Shown here: positions 1 to 6,540 of the stretch, one piece after another
Layout of the letters: each line of letters starts with the position of its first letter
How positions within the stretch are numbered: position 1 is the first letter of the stretch
NCBI GenBank assembly: GCA_014859075.1
Contig: JACUUW010000013.1
Location: forward strand, 1 to 19,294
Length of the DNA stretch: 19,294 bases
Direction of reading: 5' to 3'
Source of the DNA: Desulforudis sp.
GTDB taxonomy: Bacteria; Bacillota; Desulfotomaculia; Desulfotomaculales; Desulforudaceae
Translations under genes and position numbers: made by a program
Notes under the pieces: generated by a model
What the model saw: only the letters and a program-made list of their open reading frames with translations
The model's database searches: none
What the model was told of the DNA's origin: nothing

Positions 1-715
1 TCACCCAAAGCCCCCCCTTGAGATCCGTTTCCCGGGGGTTGCGGCCCTGAATGTTGCCCGCGTACCAAGCCGGCACATCCGGCGCCACCCGCTGGCGGGT
101 ATGCACGTGCCCCAGGGCCCAGTAGTCAAACCCGCCGGCCGCCAGATCCGCCGCCGTGGCGGGGGCGTAGCGGCCGTGCTGCTCCGCGCCGCGGGCCGAA
201 AGCACCTGGGTGTGGAGCAAGGCCACGTGGGGGGCGTCACCGCGCGCGCCGCCGAAGTCTGCGGCCAGATTCCGTTCTTCCCGGTCGGTTGCGTGCCCGG
301 CGCCGGTGATCCAGCCGACCGTGCGGCCGGAGGGGTCTTTAAGGGCCACCGTTTCCGGCCGGCGGTTCCGGAAAACGAACACGTTGTCGGGCCAGTCCAG
401 GCGGTGCGCCCGGTAGTTCGCCCGGCCCGGATCGTGGTTGCCCGTGGCGTAGAAAAACTGAACGCCCGCCGCGCGTAACCGCTGGACCTGCTCCAGCAGA
501 AACCGCTCGGTGGCGAAAGTGAGCAAGTCGTTGTCGAAGAGGTCGCCGGCCACCAGCACCGCGTGGGCCCGGCGCGCCAGCGCTACATCGACGGCGCGGG
601 CGAAGGCGGACCGCACGGCGTCACGCAGGCGGGTGCGCCGCTGCTCATCTTTTCCGTAAAACGGCGTGTCGAGGTGGACATCGGCAAGGTGCAGGAAACG
701 CAGGGTGCTGCTCAT
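1..715 (-). CDS. SbcD/YhaO-like DNA repair metallophosphoesterase (partial, C-terminus beyond window)
   Basis: Translating the minus strand from ATG at 715 gives 238 codons open to the window edge, so the gene is cut off at its 3' end. The N-terminus begins MSSTLRFLHLADVHLD, a calcineurin-like D-x-H metal motif (D12, H14). It is followed by GDLFDND (about 57-63), GNHDPG (92-97), LLHTQV, and GHVHTRQ near the end. This motif order is that of SbcD/Mre11-type nucleases, whose two-metal phosphoesterase processes DNA ends together with an SbcC-like ATPase. A GGGAG sequence lies about 10 bases before the ATG. The partner ATPase would be expected just left of the window. The exact subfamily (SbcD or YhaO) cannot be fixed without the C-terminal part. 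It is transcribed divergently from the small gene at 915. Confidence 0.9.
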   Translation of the reverse strand, partial: MSSTLRFLHLADVHLDTPFYGKDEQRRTRLRDAVRSAFARAVDVALARRAHAVLVAGDLFDNDLLTFATERFLLEQVQRLRAAGVQFFYATGNHDPGRANYRAHRLDWPDNVFVFRNRRPETVALKDPSGRTVGWITGAGHATDREERNLAADFGGARGDAPHVALLHTQVLSARGAEQHGRYAPATAADLAAGGFDYWALGHVHTRQRVAPDVPAWYAGNIQGRNPRETDLKGGLWV

Positions 716-836
716 CGGCGGCCGCTCCCATTCCACTATTGGTGCAAGACCTCTCTTGACCAATTTTAACCCCCGGGGTGGTGTGTTTCAAGGAATTCAT
801 TGGCAGGGCGACAACGTCCCGGATCAACCACGTTCC

Positions 837-865
837 TTCAAATTGCCGCGTCCCAGGTGCATAAT
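837..865 (+). promoter_or_regulatory. candidate sigma-A promoter for the gene at 915
   Basis: A TTCAAA -35 box (837-842, 4/6) and a CATAAT -10 box (860-865, 5/6) are separated by exactly 17 bases. They lie about 50 bases before the GTG start in the divergent intergenic region. This is a pattern match only. Confidence 0.4.
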
Positions 866-914
866 GTGTTTAGAACGAGGGACAATACCTCAAAAGAATC
901 AGGGGGGCGCTACA

Positions 915-1301
915 GTGAGTGACGTGGACAAACTTGTCAAAGAAAAGGTGGTTCCTCTCAGGCGAAAAATCGTAGATGCTCTGGCCCGGAAGCACCCGGA
1001 AATGCTTGCGGCGGTAAACCAGTATTTCGCAAACCGGGATAATCGCGTTGGACTTCAGGTAGTGGAGAACGGGAAGGTAATTGGGGATTATACTCTACAT
1101 CTTGAAGGTGCCTATATCTCCGAAGTCGAAACCGGCAAGCTTGATTCCGCAATAAGTCATCCCTTCGGCGTGATTAAGCCTTACATCATTATGGAAAAAA
1201 GCGCCTTGGAAAAGATGCTGGAAGATGAACAAAGAATTGTGGACAACCCCTTCGGCGCAATCCAAGAATACCTGCCCGAAACCACCATTAAGTTTCTGTA
1301 A
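915..1301 (+). CDS. small cytosolic protein of unknown function
   Basis: The GTG at 915 is chosen because GGGGGG (902-907) sits just before it and because upstream codons in this frame cross the promoter and give unlikely sequence. The 128-residue product has no signal peptide or membrane segment. It begins with a charged helix (MSDVDKLVKEKVVPLRRKIV), has a central beta-rich part (VGLQVVENGKVIGDYTLHLEG), and ends in another helix plus a hydrophobic tail (TTIKFL). The central pattern, followed by KPYIIMEKSALEKMLEDE, loosely recalls sterol-carrier-protein-2-like folds, but I would not assign that. Codon use is visibly more AT-rich than in the neighbouring CNNM gene. It lies alone between divergent and co-directional genes with gaps of about 200 bases on both sides. 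Confidence 0.75.
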   Translation: MSDVDKLVKEKVVPLRRKIVDALARKHPEMLAAVNQYFANRDNRVGLQVVENGKVIGDYTLHLEGAYISEVETGKLDSAISHPFGVIKPYIIMEKSALEKMLEDEQRIVDNPFGAIQEYLPETTIKFL

Positions 1302-1527
1302 TTCCGGGGTCGGGCTTTGAATTATTGCCTTTCTTCCCTGCTGATGTAACCGGGATTACTACCGCCGGGCCGCGGAACCCATCCTCCGGATATCGCGCGC
1401 CGGTTTTGCCCGCGTCTGGCCAACTGGGAGCAAACCCACCGGGACGATCCGGAACAGGGTTACCATCACGAGCAAGACGAGCTGTTCAAACCGCGGGATT
1501 CTTCGCCCGCCTTACGGGGCATGCCTA

Positions 1528-2820
1528 ATGAATCAGACCGCAGTACAAATCGGTCTTTTGATTGTTCTGATCGCCCTCAACGCTGTTTTTGCGGCGGCGG
1601 AAATCGCGCTTGTGACGGCCCGCCGCGAACGCTTGGAAGTGCTGGCCAAAAGGGGAAATAAGGCCGCCCGGGCCGTCCGCCGCCTGATTAAGGATCCCAG
1701 CCGCTACTTCGCCGTCATCCAGATCGGCGTAACCCTGGCCGGGTTCCTGGCCAGTGCCTCGGCGGCCGTGGTCCTGGCCCTGCCCCTGCAGGCTTTCCTG
1801 GCGGCCGTTCCGGTGCCGGTTATCGCCGGGAACGCCACCGGAATTGCCGTCTTTGCCGTGACCTTATTCATTGCCATCCTCTCCCTCATTTACGGTGAAT
1901 TGGTTCCGAAACGCATCGCCCTGCAGAAAGCCGAGCCGGTCGCGCTCTTGGTCGGCCGCCCGCTGGCGGTGTTCTCCCGGATCGTCAGTCCGCTGCTCCT
2001 GCTGCTTACCGCGGTCACCAACCAGACGCTGCGCATCCTCGGCTTTTCCGTAAAACCGGCCGAGGAGCGTTTCTCCGAAGAAGAGATCAAACAGCTCGTG
2101 CTCAACCGCAGCACCCTGGACAAAACCGAAAAGCGCCTGATCACCGAGGTATTCGACTTCACCGAGGCCGTCGTCTACGACGTTATGGTGCCGCGCACGG
2201 AAATCGCCGGGGTCCCCGCGGATACCCCTGTCGGCGCGGTGCTCGACCGCATGGTTTCCACCGGTCACTCGCGCATGCCCGTCTACAGCGACAATCTGGA
2301 TACTGTTCTGGGCGTAGCTAATATCAAGGACCTGGTCCCCCGCTTGCTGGAAGGCCGTAAGGACTGTCCGGTGGACAAGCTGATCCGCCCGGCATACTTC
2401 GTGCCCGATTCGGTCCCGATCAGCCAACTGCTGCGGGACATGCAGGAGCGGAAGATTTCGATGGCCGTCGCCGTGGACGAATTCGGCGGCACCAGCGGGC
2501 TGGTCACCGTGGAAACCCTGGTGGAGCAAATCGTGGGCGAAATATGGGATGAATACGACACCGCAAGGCCCGACATCACCCCGCTGGACGGCGGGCGGGC
2601 CTTGGTCCGGGGAGCGGCGGACCTCGAGGAGGTAAACCGGCGGCTGGGTACGGCGATCCCGGTGACGGAACACTACACCACCTTGGCGGGGTTCATCCTC
2701 AATCACCTGGGAAAGGTCCCCCGGGCGGGGGACCGGATTACCCTGGATCACACCGTGATTGAAGTGGCCGGGATGCGCGGCAACCGCATCCTGCAGGTGC
2801 TGGTCGGGAAAACGTCTTAA
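1528..2820 (+). CDS. CNNM/CBS/CorC-domain membrane protein (HlyC/CorC family; putative Mg2+ or metal efflux)
   Basis: The 430-residue product has the complete three-domain layout. First comes an N-terminal CNNM (DUF21) membrane domain with about four hydrophobic segments (about 1-200), including NAVFAAAEIALVTARR, which leads out of the first helix, and YGELVPKRIAL. Next is a CBS pair (about 215-340) with DVMVPRTEIAGVPADTPVG, GHSRMPVYSDNLD and VDEFGGTSGLVT. Last is a CorC_HlyC transporter-associated domain (about 350-428). Characterised relatives such as Bacillus MpfA export Mg2+; the older name hemolysin C is misleading. The ATG at 1528 leaves the first membrane helix intact and is the only sensible start, although only GGGG about 8 bases upstream serves as a ribosome site. 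Length is normal. It appears monocistronic. Confidence 0.93.
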   Translation: MNQTAVQIGLLIVLIALNAVFAAAEIALVTARRERLEVLAKRGNKAARAVRRLIKDPSRYFAVIQIGVTLAGFLASASAAVVLALPLQAFLAAVPVPVIAGNATGIAVFAVTLFIAILSLIYGELVPKRIALQKAEPVALLVGRPLAVFSRIVSPLLLLLTAVTNQTLRILGFSVKPAEERFSEEEIKQLVLNRSTLDKTEKRLITEVFDFTEAVVYDVMVPRTEIAGVPADTPVGAVLDRMVSTGHSRMPVYSDNLDTVLGVANIKDLVPRLLEGRKDCPVDKLIRPAYFVPDSVPISQLLRDMQERKISMAVAVDEFGGTSGLVTVETLVEQIVGEIWDEYDTARPDITPLDGGRALVRGAADLEEVNRRLGTAIPVTEHYTTLAGFILNHLGKVPRAGDRITLDHTVIEVAGMRGNRILQVLVGKTS

Positions 2821-2949
2821 GCCGAGGCCACCGGAGCCGCACATGCAGGCGGCCTGCTAAAGATCCTCAACGGCTCAAACGCCAAGAGTTCTCCTGTCAC
2901 CATACCACATGTACGGAAATACGTTATGATGGTGTGGGAGGAGAACCAC

Positions 2950-3849
2950 TTGAGCCGAAAAGCTGCGTATGCATTCGTGTTATTCTTGATCATTGGATTG
3001 ATCGGTGTGTCTTATTGGGCTGTTCATGGGTTTACGCCGTGGCTTATCAGGGATATCGAGGAAATGTCTCTGGAACAGCTGGACGTAACCAAGCAGTATC
3101 TGACCGGCCACGGGATTGAGCTTTCCACCGATCGCACTGAATACGCACCTGGTGACACCGTTCTGCTCACGATGACCAACCATACAAGAATGAAACTGGA
3201 ACACCAACCGGAGGGATTTCATCAAAAGATGTTAACCTTCTGGATAGATGTTCTCCGGGCCCAATCAAACCAAGAGGCGTTTTCCATCGCCCCAGGCGAT
3301 TCAAGAACGGTAGCGCTGGTCATTCCCAAGACGGCGGACCCGAAACAATATGCTGTGCAGGCCCAATATCGGCACCTGGATTGGGTACCTGCCGGGAATG
3401 ATCTGATTGTAAGCGCCCCGGAAAAGCAGATTAAGGTAGTCGGACCGCCCCCCTTGCCCGTTCCCCGCGAGGGGTGGGTCGAAATTATTAACGATCACAA
3501 AGCTGAAGTTTACCTGGGGGAAAAGACGTATGTAGAGGCGGTGATGGCGAGCGCGCCATTGGAGTTGCGTTTTCACCTACCGGAGGGTGTAGGGTATGCC
3601 CAGATTGAAGGAACCGGCTTGAACTCCTACGAAAATCACGCTGAATACCTACAGTTCAAGACAAAAGACGACCAAAGGTGGTCCGGCTACAACGTTCCAC
3701 CGGAGATCCCCGCGAGAGTGAGCTTCGAGATGGATCTTGACCGGGATGCCGCCGATTCTTACGGCTTGGTTATGCAGTATCAGGATTGGGTAGGCGATAA
3801 AAAACCTTTACACTTCAAGATGATGATCGAAATGAATGTAGTTTATTAG
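2950..3849 (+). CDS. membrane-anchored extracytoplasmic protein of unknown function
   Basis: The TTG at 2950 is preferred over an in-frame ATG at 2926 because GGGAGGAG (2937-2944) lies at ideal spacing before the TTG and would otherwise be inside the gene. The 299-residue protein has one N-terminal hydrophobic segment (about 6-24, AYAFVLFLIIGLIGVSYWA). It lacks a lipobox or clear cleavage site, so it is probably anchored with the rest outside. The remainder is beta-rich and hydrophilic; TDRTEYAPGDTVLLTMTNH and IAPGDSRTVALVIPK resemble immunoglobulin-like or DUF4625-type beta sandwiches, but no family is recognised. Base composition is markedly less GC-rich than uvrB or the CNNM gene, so recent acquisition is possible. 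No terminator is seen after it. Confidence 0.75.
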   Translation: MSRKAAYAFVLFLIIGLIGVSYWAVHGFTPWLIRDIEEMSLEQLDVTKQYLTGHGIELSTDRTEYAPGDTVLLTMTNHTRMKLEHQPEGFHQKMLTFWIDVLRAQSNQEAFSIAPGDSRTVALVIPKTADPKQYAVQAQYRHLDWVPAGNDLIVSAPEKQIKVVGPPPLPVPREGWVEIINDHKAEVYLGEKTYVEAVMASAPLELRFHLPEGVGYAQIEGTGLNSYENHAEYLQFKTKDDQRWSGYNVPPEIPARVSFEMDLDRDAADSYGLVMQYQDWVGDKKPLHFKMMIEMNVVY

Positions 3850-3944
3850 CGTCTTAGCCAGGTAAACCACTATGAATTGGAATCCCCCTAACCTTAGTCT
3901 GGCAAGAATTGCTCTCTCAATTATTCACCGGGCGAGCTCAAGAC

Positions 3945-5966
3945 TTACTCTTGGTCGTCGTTAACCGCCGGGCGGAGCCGGACTTTCCCGGGCTGGAGCT
4001 GTAGGCGCAGTTCGATCAGCACGTCGCGCAGCTCGGCCGCCCGTTCGAATTCCAGGTGCCGGGCCGCCTGTTTCATATCCTTTTCCAGCTTGGCGATCAG
4101 CTTCCTCAACTCGGTCTTGGACAGCGGCTTGCCGGCCGCCGCGTAGTACGGTTCCTGGGTCTCCGCCGCCCGCGTGGCCTCGATCACGCTGCGCACGGCT
4201 TTTTGCACGCTCTGCGGGGTGATGCCGTGGGCTTGGTTGAAGACCAGCTGGCGCTCCCGCCGCCGCGCTGTTTCGTCCAGCGCCCGCCGCATCGAGCCGG
4301 TGACGTGGTCGGCGTACATGACCACCCGGCCGTTCAGGTTCCGGGCCGCCCGGCCCGCGGTCTGAATCAGGGAACGCTCCGAACGCAGGTAACCTTCCTT
4401 ATCCGCGTCCAGGATGGCCACCAGGCTGACCTCGGGCAGGTCCAGCCCCTCCCGGAGCAGGTTGATCCCCACCAGCACGTCGAAGGTGCCCAGGCGCAGG
4501 TCGCGCAGGATCTCCATCCGCTCCAGGGTGTTAATTTCGGAGTGCAGGTACCGGACCTTGAGCCCCGTTTCCTTGAAGTAATCGCAAAGGTCCTCGGCCA
4601 TGCGCTTGGTGAGGGTGGTCACCAGCACGCGCTCTTTCCGGGCGACCCGCTCCCGGATCTCGCCCAGCAGGTCGTCGATCTGGCCCCGGGTGGGGCGCAC
4701 CAACATTTCGGGGTCGACCAGCCCCGTCGGGCGAACGATCTGTTCCACCACGGCCGCACTGTGTTGCAGTTCCCAGGGGCCGGGCGTGGCCGAAACATAG
4801 ACGCCCTGGCGGATCCGGGAGATGAATTCGGAAAAGGTCAGGGGGCGGTTATCAAAGGCCGACGGCAGCCGGAAGCCGTGTTCGACCAGGGTTTGCTTCC
4901 GGGAGCGATCCCCCTCGTACATCCCGCCGATCTGGGGGACAGTGATGTGCGACTCGTCGACGACGACTATGAAGTCTTCCGGGAAGTAGTCGATCAGGGT
5001 GAACGGCGGTTCGCCGGGCGCCCGTCCGGTCAGATGGCGGGAGTAGTTCTCGATCCCCTTGCAGTAGCCCATCTCCCGCAGCATTTCCAGATCGTAGTTG
5101 GTCCGCTGCTCCAGGCGCTGGGCTTCCAGGAGCTTCTCCCGCGCCCGCAATTCCGCCAGGCGCCCGGCCAGTTCCTCCTCGATGGCGGCAATCGCCCGCT
5201 CCAGGCGGTCCCGCGAAGTGGCGTAGTGGCTGGCCGGCAGAATGGCCACGTGCTCGCGTTCCCCCAGCACCTCGCCGGTCAGCGGATCGAACTCCAGGAT
5301 CCGGTCGACCTCGTCCCCGAAAAACTCGGCCCGGATCGCCCGCTCGCCGGATGCGGCCGGGAATACCTCGAGTACGTCGCCGCGCACCCGGAAACGGCCC
5401 CGGGTAAAATTCACGTCGTTGCGCTCGTATTGAATGCTCACCAGCTTCCGGAGCACGTCGTCCCGGCTGTAGGGGCGGCTGCGGCGCAGGGAAACCGTCA
5501 GGTTCTTGTACTCCTCGGGATCACCCAGGCCGTAAATGCACGACACCGAAGCCACGATGATCACGTCCCGCCGCTCGAACAGGGAGGCGGTCGCCGAGTG
5601 CCGGAGCTTGTCTATTTCCTCGTTGATCGACGCATCCTTTTCGATGTACGTATCCGTGGAGGCGATGTACGCTTCGGGCTGGTAGTAGTCGTAGTAGCTC
5701 ACGAAGTACTCAACCGCATTGTCCGGGAAGAACTCCCTGAACTCGCCGCAGAGCTGCGCCGCGAGGGTTTTGTTCGGCGCGATGACCAGCGTCGGCCGCT
5801 GGACCTGGTTGATCACCTGCGCCACGGTGTAGGTCTTGCCCGAACCGGTCACGCCCAGCAAGGTCTGGTGCCGTGCGCCCTGGTTCAAACCGCGGACCAG
5901 AGCTTCGATCGCCTGAGGCTGGTCGCCTTGCGGCCGGTAGTCGGAAACGAGTTTAAAAGGAGGCAT
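3945..5966 (-). CDS. uvrB: UvrABC excinuclease subunit B
   Basis: UvrB is the DNA helicase-like core of nucleotide excision repair. It is loaded by UvrA at lesions and recruits UvrC for incision. From ATG at 5966 the product is 673 residues, the usual size. An upstream in-frame extension of 31 codons is rejected because GGAGGTGAG lies 7 bases before this ATG. Visible motifs are Walker A GVTGSGKT (38-45), the damage-probing beta-hairpin region YFVSYYDYYQPEAY (87-100), the DESH Walker B box (337-340), VYVSATPGPWE (389-399), and helicase motifs VGINLLREGLDLPEV and QTAGRAARN (535-543). The C-terminal UVR domain (about 620-658) that contacts UvrC is present. uvrA does not follow it; the neighbouring genes are unrelated. 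Confidence 0.98.
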   Translation of the reverse strand: MPPFKLVSDYRPQGDQPQAIEALVRGLNQGARHQTLLGVTGSGKTYTVAQVINQVQRPTLVIAPNKTLAAQLCGEFREFFPDNAVEYFVSYYDYYQPEAYIASTDTYIEKDASINEEIDKLRHSATASLFERRDVIIVASVSCIYGLGDPEEYKNLTVSLRRSRPYSRDDVLRKLVSIQYERNDVNFTRGRFRVRGDVLEVFPAASGERAIRAEFFGDEVDRILEFDPLTGEVLGEREHVAILPASHYATSRDRLERAIAAIEEELAGRLAELRAREKLLEAQRLEQRTNYDLEMLREMGYCKGIENYSRHLTGRAPGEPPFTLIDYFPEDFIVVVDESHITVPQIGGMYEGDRSRKQTLVEHGFRLPSAFDNRPLTFSEFISRIRQGVYVSATPGPWELQHSAAVVEQIVRPTGLVDPEMLVRPTRGQIDDLLGEIRERVARKERVLVTTLTKRMAEDLCDYFKETGLKVRYLHSEINTLERMEILRDLRLGTFDVLVGINLLREGLDLPEVSLVAILDADKEGYLRSERSLIQTAGRAARNLNGRVVMYADHVTGSMRRALDETARRRERQLVFNQAHGITPQSVQKAVRSVIEATRAAETQEPYYAAAGKPLSKTELRKLIAKLEKDMKQAARHLEFERAAELRDVLIELRLQLQPGKVRLRPAVNDDQE

Positions 5967-5988
5967 ACCCGCCTCACCTCCACCCGTT

Positions 5989-6016
5989 ATTATACCACAC
6001 CGGAAGAAACCGCCAA
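5989..6016 (-). promoter_or_regulatory. sigma-A promoter of uvrB (extended -10)
   Basis: Read on the minus strand, TATAAT (5994-5989) is preceded by TGG, giving an extended -10 (TGnTATAAT). TTGGCG (6016-6011) lies 16 bases upstream as a 4/6 -35 box. The start codon is about 23 bases downstream of the -10. No Bacillus-type LexA site (CGAAC-n4-GTTCG) was recognised nearby. Confidence 0.7.
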
Positions 6017-6089
6017 AAAACAAGCCGTGGCGCACCGCACTGTGGGAGAGCCCCCGCACCTTGAGACAGCCCTTCAGTTACGTAGAGAA

Positions 6090-6389
6090 ATGTTGGCGGT
6101 CCTATCCAGAATGGTTGCTCCACATATTGCATCGCCTCCTGAATCCCCTTCCGCCTACATTGATTTCCAATCCTATGCCGCCAAAGCAGTGATACTCTCC
6201 GGTGCGTTGGCCGCTTTGGTACACACTTATGATGAGTCGTCCTTACCTACTACCACCAGAGCCCTTGCCGGGTCAAGCGATATCGCCGCCAAGGGCCGCG
6301 AAATCCTCGGTTTCAACCCGGTAGGGAAAGCTGGCTTATCCAGGATGAATGCAAGCAAGAAAACCTGTATGGAAGGCTGGTCTGATTGA
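6090..6389 (+). CDS. doubtful small ORF, hypothetical protein or gene remnant
   Basis: This is the only sizeable open frame in the gap between uvrB and the lipoprotein gene. The frame is open far upstream only because it runs antisense through uvrB, so the plausible start is ATG 6090, with a weak GTAGAG before it. The 99-residue sequence (start MLAVLSRMVAPHIASPP; middle SGALAALVHTYDESSLP) looks compositionally protein-like but matches no family I recognise. A second frame from TTG 6061 also reads for about 43 codons. The sequence could therefore be a degraded gene rather than an active one. Confidence 0.25.
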   Translation: MLAVLSRMVAPHIASPPESPSAYIDFQSYAAKAVILSGALAALVHTYDESSLPTTTRALAGSSDIAAKGREILGFNPVGKAGLSRMNASKKTCMEGWSD

Positions 6390-6469
6390 AAAGCTTACCC
6401 AGCAACCGCTTTGAAAAAATACGGAAGGGACGGCCGTCCTGCGGTTCCAGCGACCGCAAAAAGGAGAAA

Positions 6470-6511
6470 AGGGTCAGGCACTTATCTTAAATAGGGGGGC
6501 TGTCCCCATTT
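6470..6511. repeat. REP-like element: GGGTCAGGCAC tract plus GGGG/CCCC hairpin
   Basis: AGGGTCAGGCACTT (6470-6483) is followed by AAATA-GGGG-GGCTGT-CCCC-ATTT (6489-6511), an imperfect hairpin with paired AAAT/ATTT flanks. From memory, pairs of GGGTCAGGCAC-type and GGGGACWGTCCCC-type motifs occur beside RAYT/IS200-like transposases in many bacteria, so this may be a dispersed REP copy. On the minus strand the hairpin could also act as a weak terminator for the lipoprotein gene, with the run TATTTAA after the stem. Confidence 0.45.
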
Positions 6512-6540
6512 GTAATTGATGTTTTTGTTTACCGGCCGTC

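Larger units (their letters stand above)
5967..6540. other. 574-base region without a confident gene
   Basis: This stretch between uvrB and the lipoprotein gene holds the uvrB promoter, one doubtful 99-codon ORF (6090-6389), a perfect 12-base palindrome GGACGGCCGTCC (6428-6439), a TGCGGT/ACCGCA hairpin (6440-6458), and a REP-like repeat (6470-6511). It is more AT-rich than the flanking genes. It reads like an eroded insertion site, but no recognisable transposase is present. Confidence 0.6.

Noticed and set aside
1325..1528. 67-codon ORF ending at the CNNM start codon
   Set aside because: It has no ribosome site, is rich in Pro/Gly/Arg, and other frames of the same bases look more protein-like.
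1864..2844. 326-codon open frame opposite the CNNM gene
   Set aside because: It is antisense to a full CNNM/CBS/CorC protein, and its His/Asp/Gln-rich composition is typical of shadow frames.
2845..2857. GCAGG/CCTGC hairpin after the CNNM gene as terminator
   Set aside because: The stem is only 5 bp and no T-run follows.
4056..6389. 777-codon open frame on the plus strand
   Set aside because: It runs antisense through uvrB and is an effect of high-GC codon bias. Only the last part beyond uvrB was kept, as a doubtful ORF.
6440..6458. TGCGGT/ACCGCA hairpin as terminator
   Set aside because: It is followed by an A-run on the plus strand and by no T-run on the minus strand, so it fits neither direction.
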